In this document: positions 5,909-13,756 of the stretch, one piece after another | Position numbering within the stretch: the first letter of the stretch is position 1 | Layout: every line of letters starts with the position of its first letter | Assembly: GCA_007135635.1 (NCBI GenBank) | Contig: SLIO01000045.1 | Span: forward strand, 1-14,502 | Reading direction: 5' to 3' | DNA length: 14,502 bases | Origin: Methylomicrobium sp. | GTDB lineage: Bacteria > Pseudomonadota > Gammaproteobacteria > Methylococcales > Methylomonadaceae | The notes under the pieces: generated by a model | What the model was told of the DNA's origin: nothing | The model's input: the letters and a program-made list of their open reading frames with translations, nothing else | Database searches by the model: none | Translations under genes and position numbers: made by a program

Positions 5909-6658
5909 TGTTGGAGTGGAGAAGCATCGACCGTTTTGGCGGCCGCTGGGCTGTCAACGGCGGTTTATGTCGCCAGGAAAGGCGAATCGAACGAGTTGTG
6001 GATCCCATTGGTGTATTTTGCACTGATGGAACTCTTGCAAGCGGCAACCTACGTTTACATTAATTTATGCGACAATCCGAATAATCAGATATTGACGCTT
6101 TTCGGTTATGTTCACATCGCTTTTCAGCCATTTTTCGTCAACATGGTCGCGATGTATTTCATTCCGGAAAGCATTAAATTGAAAATACGCACGACCGTTT
6201 ATACGATTTGCGCGATGGGCTCGTTGGCGATGCTGGTTAAGATGTTTCCTTTCGATTGGGCCGGTTCGTGTCAAATCGGCGTCGAAGGTTTTTGCGGACC
6301 GGCAACCTGCTCGGTATCCGGCGATTGGCATATTGCTTGGCAAATGCCGTTGAACGGCATCATGTCTGAACCGCAAAGCTGGTTATTCGGTTTCGACTGG
6401 GGACTGCATGCCTTTACTTACATTTTGGTATCTTTCTACCTACCACTCATGTATGGGTCTTGGCGCTTTGTCGGCTTTCATTATTTGATAGGACCATTCG
6501 TTTCAGACCTGACCACTACCGACCCGAACGAATATGCGGCAGTTTGGTGTCTGTTTTCGATCGCCTTATGTGTATCGGTAATCAAAACGCCAATCCGCAA
6601 GCATTTACATGTCAAAACATGGCCGTATTATCGCCGAGAAGTGTCGGACGCGTTATAA
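5906..6658 (+). CDS. Multi-pass membrane protein starting MCWSGEAS, function unknown
   Basis: A 250-residue integral membrane protein. About seven hydrophobic segments are visible, near residues 6-22, 31-52, 64-86, 95-113, 166-186, 188-201 and 209-226, with a basic C-terminal tail (230-245). The loop between the fourth and fifth segments holds three cysteines (C122, C130, C135). Others are at C2, C55, C102, C215 and C222. His70, His168 and His192 lie in or next to predicted membrane segments. The start MCWSGEASTVLAAAG recalls a bacterial family that I believe is catalogued as a DUF (possibly DUF5765), but I cannot confirm the number. The layout is compatible with a metal or haem membrane protein, which is speculation. 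It stands alone, closed by a strong hairpin at 6675-6704. Confidence 0.8.
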   Translation: MCWSGEASTVLAAAGLSTAVYVARKGESNELWIPLVYFALMELLQAATYVYINLCDNPNNQILTLFGYVHIAFQPFFVNMVAMYFIPESIKLKIRTTVYTICAMGSLAMLVKMFPFDWAGSCQIGVEGFCGPATCSVSGDWHIAWQMPLNGIMSEPQSWLFGFDWGLHAFTYILVSFYLPLMYGSWRFVGFHYLIGPFVSDLTTTDPNEYAAVWCLFSIALCVSVIKTPIRKHLHVKTWPYYRREVSDAL

Positions 6659-6674
6659 CGATATTACCAGTGCA

Positions 6675-6704
6675 TAGGAATGGGCAAATTCTTGTCCATT
6701 CCTA
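6675..6704 (+). terminator. Strong hairpin after the membrane-protein gene
   Basis: A 13-bp stem (6675-6687 with 6692-6704, TAGGAATGGGCAA / TTGTCCATTCCTA, one G-T wobble) encloses the loop ATTC, 16 bases after the stop codon. No T-run follows. It probably stabilises the 3' end or terminates weakly before rlmJ. Confidence 0.6.
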
Positions 6705-6737
6705 ACTCGTTGAAATTCTCACTGCGATACCAAAATC

Positions 6738-7577
6738 ATGCTCAGTTACCGCCACGGATTTCATGCCGGCAATTTCGCCGATGTACTCAAACACAGCTTG
6801 CTTTGCCTGGCAATCGCCGAGCTCAAGAAAAAAGACAAACCCTTCGTTTATATCGACACGCATGCCGGCGCCGGCGCCTATTCGCTGAAGTCGCTTTATG
6901 CCGAAAAAACCGGCGAATACCGGCAAGGCATCGGTCGTCTCTATGCTTACCCAACTGTTCATCCCTTGCTTGAAAATTATCTTGGTATCGTTCGCTCGAT
7001 CAACTCGGATAAGAAACTGAGCGATTATCCGGGTTCGCCGGAATTAGTACGATCATTGATGCGGCACCAGGACAGAATGCAGCTGAGTGAATTGCACAGT
7101 AGCGACTTTACGGACTTGCAAGAACGCTATCGTAACGACTGCCAAATCACGGTTGCTCAAGAAGACGGCTTAAAAAATCTATTAAAAAAACTGCCGCCGG
7201 TACAAAAAAGAGGATTGATTTTTATCGATCCGAGTTACGAAGTGAAGGAGGATTATAGTCGCGTGGTTGAAACGCTCGCAAAAGCGTACCGGCGTTTCGC
7301 CACCGGGGTGTATTGCCTTTGGTATCCTGTGATACGCCGGGTAACGACCGATATTCTAATGACCGCACTTGCCGAAACGGGTATCAGGAAACAGTTGCGA
7401 ATCGAACACTGCATGCTTCCGGACAGCGAGGAATTAGGCATGACCGGATCGGGCTTATTGTTCATCAATCCTCCTTGGCAATTGGAAAGTCAGGCCCGAG
7501 AATTATTGCCTTGGTTGAACGATAAGCTTGCGGATGGCTCGGGGACTTGGTCGGTCGATTGGCTGGTTCCGGAATAA
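6738..7577 (+). CDS. rlmJ: 23S rRNA (adenine2030-N6)-methyltransferase RlmJ
   Basis: SAM-dependent methyltransferase that modifies A2030 of 23S rRNA. At 279 residues it has the family length, and its start MLSYRHGFHAGNFADVLKH follows E. coli RlmJ closely. The SAM-binding motif YIDTHAGAGAY is at 38-48. The catalytic motif is DPSY at 164-167, where E. coli has DPPY. The second proline of the N6-methyltransferase motif is therefore serine, while D164 and Y167 are kept. C-terminal landmarks RFATGVYCLWYPV (186-198) and FINPPWQLE (242-250) are intact. No clear SD precedes the ATG at 6738. The gene is separated from the upstream membrane-protein gene by the hairpin at 6675-6704, and it converges with the ABC ATPase gene. 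Confidence 0.93.
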   Translation: MLSYRHGFHAGNFADVLKHSLLCLAIAELKKKDKPFVYIDTHAGAGAYSLKSLYAEKTGEYRQGIGRLYAYPTVHPLLENYLGIVRSINSDKKLSDYPGSPELVRSLMRHQDRMQLSELHSSDFTDLQERYRNDCQITVAQEDGLKNLLKKLPPVQKRGLIFIDPSYEVKEDYSRVVETLAKAYRRFATGVYCLWYPVIRRVTTDILMTALAETGIRKQLRIEHCMLPDSEELGMTGSGLLFINPPWQLESQARELLPWLNDKLADGSGTWSVDWLVPE

Positions 7578-7616
7578 TAATATGACGAGATAAACCTAAA
7601 TTCGGCAATTCAACCA

Positions 7617-7692
7617 TTAAGCAAATGAAGTTCATTAAGTCTTTCAAGGATTTGCCAAAATATTTTTGAACACCTTTTATAGTTAAGCAAAT
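7617..7692. repeat. Degenerate direct repeats between convergent genes
   Basis: TTAAGCAAAT occurs at 7617-7626 and again at 7683-7692. Both copies are followed by related AT-rich text containing TGAA and TTCA blocks. It may be a decayed intergenic repeat. No intrinsic terminator is obvious in the 188 bases between rlmJ and the ABC ATPase gene. Confidence 0.35.
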
Positions 7693-7765
7693 TAAGCTAT
7701 TGAATTCACTTCGTATTCTTCATGCGCTTGAGGGTGAAATGCTTTTTCTAGTATAAAGCCACTGT

Positions 7766-8434
7766 TCAAGATTTTCCTTCGATTTTTCCATCCACGATAC
7801 GTATCTTGCGCTTGGCACGTCCACCGATCGCTTGATCGTGAGTAATCACGATCAAAGTTACGCCTTGTTCGTTAAGACGCTCCAATAAATCGATGATTTC
7901 GGCTCCCGATTTGCTGTCGAGATTGCCGGTCGGCTCGTCAGCCAGAAGAATGCCGGGATTCATGATCATCGCGCGGGCAATCGCAACACGTTGCAACTGG
8001 CCGCCGGATAATTGATCAGGCCGATGACCGGCTCGATCTGATAATCCGACTTGCTTCAAGGCTGCTTCGATTCGCTGTTGCCGCTCCTTACGATCGATTC
8101 CGGCCAACATCATCGGCATTTCGACATTTTCGGCGGCAGTTAGGCGTGGGATCAAATGAAAAAACTGGAACACGAAGCCGATGTTTTCGCGGCGCACCTT
8201 CGCCAATTCGTCATCGCTATACTGAGTAATATCGCGGTCGTTTAAAAAATAGCGCCCCGAACTCGGTTGGTCCAACAATGCAATTACGTTCAACAGAGTC
8301 GACTTGCCGGAACCCGAAGGCCCCATCACCGATAAGTATTCTCCGTGCGCAATGGCCAGATCGATACCGTCAAGCGCATGCACGCTTTGATCCCCGACTT
8401 CAAAATATCGGTGTATGCCTTCGAGACGAATCAT
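7766..8434 (-). CDS. ABC transporter ATP-binding protein (MacB/LolD type)
   Basis: Cytoplasmic ATPase of 222 residues, closest in pattern to the MacB/LolD/DevA group that powers FtsX-like permeases. Motifs in order: Walker A GPSGSGKST (38-46), Q-loop Q90, signature LSGGQ (142-146), Walker B ILLADE (162-167) with the group-typical EPTGNLDS, and switch histidine H199. All catalytic residues are intact. Its ATGA start overlaps the stop of the membrane-fusion gene by 4 bases, so the two are translationally coupled. The expected next gene, a MacB-type permease, is absent: 188 non-coding bases and then convergent rlmJ follow. The transporter is therefore split from its membrane domain, which must be encoded elsewhere or have been lost. 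Confidence 0.92.
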   Translation of the reverse strand: MIRLEGIHRYFEVGDQSVHALDGIDLAIAHGEYLSVMGPSGSGKSTLLNVIALLDQPSSGRYFLNDRDITQYSDDELAKVRRENIGFVFQFFHLIPRLTAAENVEMPMMLAGIDRKERQQRIEAALKQVGLSDRAGHRPDQLSGGQLQRVAIARAMIMNPGILLADEPTGNLDSKSGAEIIDLLERLNEQGVTLIVITHDQAIGGRAKRKIRIVDGKIEGKS

Positions 8435-9567
8435 TGCTTTTCGCGCACCGCAACGCCTGCCTCAATACCTTCTTGGCCTACCGAGAATACAACTCGGTCG
8501 CCTTTGTCGAGCCCCGACACGACTTCGGTAAAATTCCAATTCGCCAAGCCCGGTTCGAAGCGGCGCTCATCAAGAACGCCGTCAGCTCCAATTAACAAAA
8601 CCCGCTCGGTACCTAAAATAGCCTCGGCGGGCAATCTCAAAGCACTGTCCTTGCGCGCCAACAGCACTTCGACATCGGCACTGTAACCGGGCATCAAGCC
8701 TTCAAGGTCTTCGGGTTCGGTTAATTTAACTTCGACTTCGACGGTACGCGCCTGTTTTTCCTTTTCCAACACATAAGGCGCAATGCGTGAGACTTTGCCG
8801 GAACAACGCTCGCCGCTAAATGCATCGAGCGACACGCAAGCCTGCATGCCGACTCGAATTGGCGAGGCATCGACTTCATCGATCGGCGCCGAGACATACA
8901 AACAACTGAGATCCAGCAAATCGATCGGCGGTAACGTGAGAATGCCGGGGGGCGACGGAGTGACGAATTCACCCACTTCGGCATTAACTTCGGCGACTAC
9001 GCCGTCGAATGGCGCGCGTATCGTCGTACGCTCGACGGCAGCCTTGGCTACATTCAAATTCGCAATACCGACCTCGATGTTATTGCGAGCGGATCGGCAA
9101 TTGGCTTGTTGCGCCTTGGCCTGGGTCACGGCCTTGTCGACCATATCGACCGAAACGAATTGTTGGCTGTGTTGCAACTTAACCAGTCGGTCGGCCTCCC
9201 GGCCGGCACCGGCGGCGAGTTCGCAAATTTGTTCGGCATTGGCCCGATTGACTTTGATCTGTGCCGCTTGAAGCTGCACTTGCGCCTTCAAGTCGTCGTT
9301 CCAAATTTCGAGCAGCAATTGATTTTGTTTGACGCTGTCGCCTTCAACCACATGCAGAGCCGCCACCTGCCCGCCGGTAGCAGGGGCCAAATAAGCCCTG
9401 CGGCACGCCTTGACGGTGCCAACCCGGGTATTTGACACGGTCGCCTTGACCTCGCCCTTTGTCAAAGTATAAACCTCGACCTCGAGCGGTTTGGGCCGTT
9501 TCGCATAATAATATCCGCCAATGACAATGGCCAGCACCGCAAGACCAATCAGTGCCGTTCGACTCAT
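8431..9567 (-). CDS. HlyD/MacA-type membrane-fusion protein
   Basis: Periplasmic adaptor of 378 residues, anchored by one N-terminal TM segment (about 4-21). The first lipoyl half-motif, [19 protein letters not shown] (61-79), leads into a long alpha-helical hairpin (about 90-180). The second lipoyl half follows ([19 protein letters not shown], 184-202), then beta-barrel and membrane-proximal domains. The hairpin contains Cys115 and Cys157, which could pair across it. This is the architecture of the adaptor that links an inner-membrane ABC permease to an outer-membrane channel. The start codon overlaps the icd stop as ATGA (9564-9567), and the stop overlaps the ATPase start in the same way. 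No outer-membrane factor or permease is nearby. The substrate is unknown. Confidence 0.88.
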   Translation of the reverse strand: MSRTALIGLAVLAIVIGGYYYAKRPKPLEVEVYTLTKGEVKATVSNTRVGTVKACRRAYLAPATGGQVAALHVVEGDSVKQNQLLLEIWNDDLKAQVQLQAAQIKVNRANAEQICELAAGAGREADRLVKLQHSQQFVSVDMVDKAVTQAKAQQANCRSARNNIEVGIANLNVAKAAVERTTIRAPFDGVVAEVNAEVGEFVTPSPPGILTLPPIDLLDLSCLYVSAPIDEVDASPIRVGMQACVSLDAFSGERCSGKVSRIAPYVLEKEKQARTVEVEVKLTEPEDLEGLMPGYSADVEVLLARKDSALRLPAEAILGTERVLLIGADGVLDERRFEPGLANWNFTEVVSGLDKGDRVVFSVGQEGIEAGVAVREKQ

Positions 9568-10793
9568 TGCGTCAAGCGCTGTTCCAAATTAGTCCGCAAA
9601 ACGTTCAAAAAATCTTCGGTAGTCAAATAATGCGAGTCATTTAAATCTTCGCCATGAATACACAGTGCCAAGTCTTTGGTCATTTGCCCCGCTTCGACGG
9701 TTTCGACGCAGACTTTCTCGAGCGTATCGCAAAAATCAATCAAGGCCTGATTGCCGTCCAGCTTGCCTCGAAACGCAAGGCCCCGCGTCCAGGCGAAAAT
9801 CGATGCTATCGGGTTGGTCGAGGTTTTTTTGCCTTGTTGATGCATGCGGTAATGCCGCGTTACGGTGCCATGAGCGGCTTCGGCTTCCATGGTGTTACCG
9901 TCCGGCGTTACCAGGGTTGAAGTCATCAGTCCCAACGAACCGAAGCCTTGCGCGACCGTATCGGATTGCACATCGCCGTCGTAATTCTTGCAAGCCCAAA
10001 CAAATGCGCCGTTCCATTTCAAAGCCGATGCGACCATGTCGTCGATCAATTTATGTTCGTAAGTAATACCTTTCTCGGCGAAACGATCCTTATATTCGGC
10101 TTGATAGATCGCTTCGAAAATATCTTTGAAGCGGCCGTCGTATTTTTTCAGAATCGTGTTCTTGGTCGACAAGTACAACGGCCAGCCCCGATCCAGTGCG
10201 ACATTGAAACAACTGCGCGCAAAGCCTGATATCGACTCGTCGGTGTTGTACATCGCCAACGCCACACCGTCGCCTTCAAAATGATAAACTTCAAAATCCT
10301 GAACGTCGCCGCCGTCGTCCGGCGTAAAGCTGATGCGCAGCGTGCCTTTGCCTTTCGTTAAAAAATCGGTCGCGCGGTATTGATCGCCGAAGGCATGACG
10401 GCCGATACAGATCGGCTGCGTCCAATTCGGTACCAACCGTGGCACATTTCGGCAAATGATCGGCTCGCGAAACACGGTGCCGTCGAGAATGTTCCGTATC
10501 GTGCCGTTCGGCGATTTGTACATTTTCTTCAGATTGAATTCTTCGACACGCGCTTCGTCCGGCGTAATTGTCGCGCATTTTATGCCGACGCCGTGTTTTT
10601 TGATCGCATGCGCGGCATCGATTGTAATTTGATCCTCGGTCGCATCGCGTTTTTGAATGCTCAAATCGTAATAGTCGATCGTCAGATCCAGATAAGGCAG
10701 AATCAATTCTTGCTTGATAAAGTGCCAAATGATTCGGGTCATTTCGTCGCCGTCTAATTCGACAACCGGTGATTTAACAGGGATTTTATTCAT
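9564..10793 (-). CDS. icd: NADP-dependent isocitrate dehydrogenase, homodimeric type II
   Basis: Oxidatively decarboxylates isocitrate to 2-oxoglutarate with NADP in the TCA cycle. The 409-residue protein belongs to the type II group shared with eukaryotic cytosolic IDH rather than the E. coli-type enzyme. Evidence includes KSPNGTIRN (93-101, substrate loop), FREPI (108-112), [13 protein letters not shown] (131-143) and [14 protein letters not shown] (270-283). Catalytic K211 and metal-binding D251, D274 and D278 match human IDH1 positions offset by one. The NADP-binding GTVTRH (309-314) and [13 protein letters not shown] (327-339) are intact. AGGAG stands 6 bases upstream of the ATG. It heads a minus-strand series with the membrane-fusion and ATPase genes, each joined by a 4-base overlap, which is an unusual partnership for this enzyme. 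Confidence 0.96.
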   Translation of the reverse strand: MNKIPVKSPVVELDGDEMTRIIWHFIKQELILPYLDLTIDYYDLSIQKRDATEDQITIDAAHAIKKHGVGIKCATITPDEARVEEFNLKKMYKSPNGTIRNILDGTVFREPIICRNVPRLVPNWTQPICIGRHAFGDQYRATDFLTKGKGTLRISFTPDDGGDVQDFEVYHFEGDGVALAMYNTDESISGFARSCFNVALDRGWPLYLSTKNTILKKYDGRFKDIFEAIYQAEYKDRFAEKGITYEHKLIDDMVASALKWNGAFVWACKNYDGDVQSDTVAQGFGSLGLMTSTLVTPDGNTMEAEAAHGTVTRHYRMHQQGKKTSTNPIASIFAWTRGLAFRGKLDGNQALIDFCDTLEKVCVETVEAGQMTKDLALCIHGEDLNDSHYLTTEDFLNVLRTNLEQRLTQ

Positions 10794-10860
10794 GCCGCGC
10801 TCCTATTATTTTGGGATAGGTAAAGTATACCGCTAATTGCTTTCAAAAACTGCGATTGCA

Positions 10861-10883
10861 AAAAGCCTATTCACTAGGCTTTT
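10861..10883 (-). terminator. Intrinsic terminator overlapping the ankyrin-gene stop
   Basis: Perfect 9-bp stem AAAAGCCTA / TAGGCTTTT (10861-10869, 10875-10883) with loop TTCAC. On the minus strand it ends in five T residues. The stop codon of the ankyrin gene (10867-10869) is inside the stem. It should end that transcript before icd, which lies 67 bases further on. Confidence 0.75.
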
Positions 10884-11397
10884 CTTGTTCGTCTGTCACA
10901 CCCTCGCCGGCTTCGCCCTCCTCAGCTACCGGCTCGGCCTCTTCAGCTTGCGGCGCGTCCTGGGCCTCTGCTTGTTCAAGGATTTTGATGATTCGCTGAT
11001 TACCGACTTTTTTCGCTCGACCCAGTACGGTGATCTTTTGGTTGTCTTTTGCATTGACATCGGCACCAGCCGTTATTAGTAAGGTAACGATATTTTCATG
11101 ACTAAAAATCAATGCATCCATCAACGCCGTTGTCCCGGTATTATCAGCCATGTTCACATCGGCACCGTAAGCCAACAGGGTTTGCACGATCCGCGCATTA
11201 CCGCCGAAACTTGCCCCCATCAAAGCCGTGCGCCCGCCGGGTGTAGCGCTATTAACATCGAAACCTTGAGCCAGTAACGCTTCGACTCGGGCCTGATTAC
11301 CGCCGGCTGCGGCAGAAAACAAATCAACTGCGCTTGTCGCATAAGTGTTCAACGGCAACAAAAGTAATAGTAGTCTGAGTGCTTTTTGAATTCCCAT
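10867..11397 (-). CDS. Secreted ankyrin-repeat protein with acidic tail
   Basis: A 176-residue protein that probably enters the periplasm. The N-terminus (MGIQKALRLLLLLLPLNTYA) is a signal peptide with cleavage near residue 20. Three ankyrin repeats follow at about 22-53, 54-87 and 88-120, with a partial fourth to about 141. Consensus pieces are visible: GRTALMGAS, LLAYGADVN, GTTALMDA and LLITAGADVN. The last 35 residues are almost entirely Glu, Ala, Gly and Pro, a disordered acidic tail. Periplasmic ankyrin proteins of this size include AnkB-like factors linked to catalase activity, but no catalase is nearby and I do not assign that role. It has no obvious SD, diverges from apaG, and its terminator covers the stop codon. 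Confidence 0.85.
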   Translation of the reverse strand: MGIQKALRLLLLLLPLNTYATSAVDLFSAAAGGNQARVEALLAQGFDVNSATPGGRTALMGASFGGNARIVQTLLAYGADVNMADNTGTTALMDALIFSHENIVTLLITAGADVNAKDNQKITVLGRAKKVGNQRIIKILEQAEAQDAPQAEEAEPVAEEGEAGEGVTDEQEKPSE

Positions 11398-11478
11398 GTC
11401 GAATAGTTTCTTGCGTTTAAAACTGAGTTAAGTTGAAATATCAATCAATTTTCTACTCATAACTTATAACATCGGCTG

Positions 11479-11856
11479 ATGAGCACAAAAAATAAAATAA
11501 TGGTTGAGGCTACCCCTCATTTCATCGAAACGCAATCGTATCCTGAAGATGGTCGCTATGTTTTTGCCTATACGATTACGATTACCAATGCCGGCAATAT
11601 TCCGGCGAAACTTTTAACCCGGCATTGGCTGATTACCGATGCCAACGGCAAAGTACAAGAAGTTTCGGGCGAAGGCGTCATCGGCGAACAACCCTATCTC
11701 AAACCCGGCGAATCATTCCGTTATACCAGCGGCGCTATGATCGAAACGCCGGTTGGCGTGATGCAAGGTAAATATTCGATGCGTTCCGATGACGGCGAGG
11801 ATTTTGAAGCTTATATTCCTAAGTTTACGCTGTCGATTCCTAGAACCCTACACTGA
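11479..11856 (+). CDS. apaG: ApaG domain protein
   Basis: A 125-residue beta-sandwich protein of the ApaG/DUF525 family, at the normal family length. The family GxGxxG signature is present as GEGVIGEQP (64-72). It is flanked by the usual FAYTITITN (29-37), RHWLITD (48-54) and FRYTSG (80-85) strands. The function is not settled. In enterobacteria the gene lies next to ksgA and apaH, and the fold resembles fibronectin type III domains. Here apaH follows 2 bases after the stop, so the apaG-apaH pair is conserved but without ksgA/pdxA upstream. The ATG at 11479 has no strong SD. Its promoter should lie in the 81-base divergent gap with the ankyrin gene. Confidence 0.95.
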   Translation: MSTKNKIMVEATPHFIETQSYPEDGRYVFAYTITITNAGNIPAKLLTRHWLITDANGKVQEVSGEGVIGEQPYLKPGESFRYTSGAMIETPVGVMQGKYSMRSDDGEDFEAYIPKFTLSIPRTLH

Positions 11857-11858
11857 CC

Positions 11859-12692
11859 ATGTCCATTTATGCGATTGGCGATATTCAAGGTTGCTACGAT
11901 GACTTGCTCAGACTGTTGGATGCGCTTCGATTCAATGAAAACACCGATCAAATCTGGTTTGCGGGCGACTTGGTCAACCGAGGACCTAAATCACTGGAAA
12001 CCCTGCGCTTCGTAAGATCGCTTGGAGCCTCGGCCGTGACCGTGCTGGGCAATCACGATTTACACTTGCTCGCCACAGCTTGCTCGATTAGATCTGAGCG
12101 CAAAAAAGACTCGTTGAGTGAGATCCTTGATACACCGGACCGCGACGAACTGCTCGATTGGCTTAGGCACCGACCGCTGTTCCATCACAATGACGACTTT
12201 TGTCTCGTGCATGCCGGCCTGCCCCCACAATGGGACTTCGACACGACCCGCGAAATGGCCGCTCTGGCGGAAAACGCGCTGCAAGATGCCAATTATGCCG
12301 ATTTTCTCAAGGACATGTACGGCAACAAGCCGAACCTATGGTCGCCGCAATTAAAAGGCGTCGAGCGGCTGCGTTTTATTATCAATTGTTTTACGCGCAT
12401 GCGCTATTGCGATGACAGCGGTAAGCTCGATTTTATTCATAACGGGCCGCCCGGCACCCAACACAAAAGTCTAAAACCCTGGTTTGAAATATCCAACCGT
12501 AAAAACGCCGATCTGCGCATCGTATTCGGGCATTGGTCCTCGCTCGGTTACTATCGGGGCAATAACTGTTATTGCATCGACACCGGCTGTCTCTGGGGCG
12601 GCGCATTGACCGCGTTACATTTGGGCGAGAATGTTTTCCGGGTCAGTATCGATTGCGAAGGCGTTATGAAACCAAGGCAGAAAAAGAACTGA
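11859..12692 (+). CDS. apaH: Symmetrical diadenosine tetraphosphatase
   Basis: Hydrolyses Ap4A to two ADP molecules and removes Np4-type caps from RNA in bacteria. The 277-residue protein carries the metallophosphatase blocks in order: GDIQGC (7-12, with the Gln variant also seen in pseudomonads), GDLVNRGP (36-43), GNHD (64-67), HAG (118-120) and GHWSSLG (224-230). The ApaH C-terminal block DTGCLWGGALTAL is at 241-253. All metal ligands expected of the family appear to be present. It starts 2 bases after the apaG stop, without its own clear SD, which suggests coupling to apaG. No strong terminator is visible directly after it. Confidence 0.96.
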   Translation: MSIYAIGDIQGCYDDLLRLLDALRFNENTDQIWFAGDLVNRGPKSLETLRFVRSLGASAVTVLGNHDLHLLATACSIRSERKKDSLSEILDTPDRDELLDWLRHRPLFHHNDDFCLVHAGLPPQWDFDTTREMAALAENALQDANYADFLKDMYGNKPNLWSPQLKGVERLRFIINCFTRMRYCDDSGKLDFIHNGPPGTQHKSLKPWFEISNRKNADLRIVFGHWSSLGYYRGNNCYCIDTGCLWGGALTALHLGENVFRVSIDCEGVMKPRQKKN

Positions 12693-13074
12693 TTTATTGG
12701 TATTTCAATTTTCGGGTATTCGAAATCAGGTGTTAACAAGCAAGGTACCATCGCTGCTAGTGCATCCTTATTCGCGTGTCTTTTGACGCCATAGAGTTGA
12801 ATATCGGACTAGATATTGATCCTGAGTTTGTTTACAGCAAGCGCCAGCGTTCATCCGCACAACAAGTCGCTACAACCTGCGCGTGGCCGCGATTGTGAAT
12901 TCGCCACTCTTGATAGTTTACGTTGAGGTTTTTACCAAGCCAAGGTCCCTATATTAACAACCTCTCCGGAACGGTTTGACCATTCAACTATCGATAAGAT
13001 CAGGATGAAAGTTTAGCTCCGGTAATTTTAGAGTTTACCTTTCCGTTTTAAATTTACAAATTAGCAGATATTTT
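12693..13074. other. Non-coding stretch of 382 bases after apaH
   Basis: I find no supported gene, RNA gene, long repeat or strong hairpin here. The sequence is stop-rich in the plus frames. It marks the change from conserved housekeeping genes to the unfamiliar small genes and transposon-related sequences at the right end. It could be a decayed remnant or a long leader for the next gene. Confidence 0.5.
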
Positions 13075-13515
13075 ATGACCAAGCTTCCCGACGTCTCCAT
13101 GCTATCCCCGCATGAAAAAATACAACTTTTCGATTTGCTGAAAAATGAACTTCAAGAATATTTAAATGAAAGCGAAACAGCGCTGAGCTTTTATAATTTG
13201 AAAGTCACTTATGAAAATGTTCTTTGCCTAGCATCGGACAAGCATGAGGCGCTTGAAATTCTCGAGGAAAACATACAAAGCCTGTGCAAAGATTTCCAGG
13301 TTAATGAAGTAACTCTGATCGATTTAGTTAATTCCAGATACAACCTGATAGCGGACGATAAACTGCTCGCCGAGGAAATTAAGGACGATTTAAAAGCCTT
13401 GTGGGAATTAGAGGCGGATGGCCTGTGGAACAAGGAAAATTTGCTTACCTATTTTGACTTGATAAAGTCCGACCATGTGAAAAAACTGTTGCAACAGCAT
13501 ATAGACCAGTTTTGA
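13075..13515 (+). CDS. Hypothetical helical protein, 146 residues
   Basis: I do not recognise this protein. It is acidic, predicted entirely alpha-helical, without signal peptide or membrane segment, so probably cytoplasmic. The N-terminus has an EKIQLFDLLKNELQEYL amphipathic helix (about 14-30). The rest is Leu/Glu/Lys-rich with two tryptophans (in ALWELEADGLW, about 108-118) and cysteines in VLCLAS and SLCKDF. Codon use looks natural, and no competing frame fits as well. The SD is weak and the ATG at 13075 was chosen as the first in frame. It is followed within 75 bases by the MITE, and its upstream flank is non-coding, so its true partner genes are not visible. No toxin, antitoxin or immunity signature is evident. 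Confidence 0.65.
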   Translation: MTKLPDVSMLSPHEKIQLFDLLKNELQEYLNESETALSFYNLKVTYENVLCLASDKHEALEILEENIQSLCKDFQVNEVTLIDLVNSRYNLIADDKLLAEEIKDDLKALWELEADGLWNKENLLTYFDLIKSDHVKKLLQQHIDQF

Positions 13516-13581
13516 AGGCAAAATAGAATTACATTGCATTGCTTGAAATAATCCGATATACAAAAACTCAATTTTGTCAAA

Positions 13582-13741
13582 AAACAATCGTAAGTATTCA
13601 GTCCCCCTCTTTGAAAAAGAGGGGCTAGGGGAGATTTTTTAAATAAATCCCCCTCAATCCCCCTTTTTCAGAGGGGGAGGCCAACAATTACGTCTGAATT
13701 GCAGTAATTTGCCAACGGGGTCTGAATACTTACAAACAATC
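13582..13741. mobile_element. 144-bp IS66-type MITE with 8-bp target duplication
   Basis: The element proper is 13590-13733. Its ends are 17-base inverted repeats (GTAAGTATTCAG plus TCCCC / GGGGT plus CTGAATACTTAC) with one mismatch. The 8-mer AAACAATC occurs immediately outside both ends (13582-13589 and 13734-13741), a perfect target-site duplication. IS66-family elements typically begin GTAA and make 8-bp duplications, so this is best read as a non-autonomous derivative mobilised in trans by an IS66 transposase. No coding capacity exists inside. The interior carries nested CCCCTC/GAGGGG palindromes. Confidence 0.85.
13604..13677. repeat. Nested CCCCTC/GAGGGG palindromes inside the MITE
   Basis: CCCCTCTTT (13604-13612) pairs with AAAGAGGGG (13616-13624) across GAA. 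A second hairpin pairs CCCCCT (13659-13664) with AGGGGG (13672-13677). The two halves are also inverted relatives of each other through GGGGAGATTT and AAATCCCC. This C/G-block palindrome type is seen as dispersed repeats in many bacteria. It would fold into a strong RNA structure in either direction. Confidence 0.75.
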
Positions 13742-13756
13742 TGTTCGCGAAGAAAA

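Noticed and set aside
9665..10066. Long plus-strand frames across icd (also 10380-10757)
   Set aside because: They are antisense to a highly conserved enzyme gene and are rich in Arg and Cys, as expected of shadow frames.
10794..10860. Candidate icd promoter with TATACT
   Set aside because: TATACT is present on the minus strand, but the only TTGAAA lies 11 bases away, too close for a -35.
12693..13074. Possible tRNA, riboswitch or decayed gene after apaH
   Set aside because: No cloverleaf, T-loop motif, conserved aptamer or continuous frame could be found by eye.
13075..13515. 146-residue orphan as an addiction-module antitoxin (LSPHEKIQL start)
   Set aside because: The short resemblance to LSxxEK-type antitoxin starts is too weak, the protein is too long, and no toxin gene follows.
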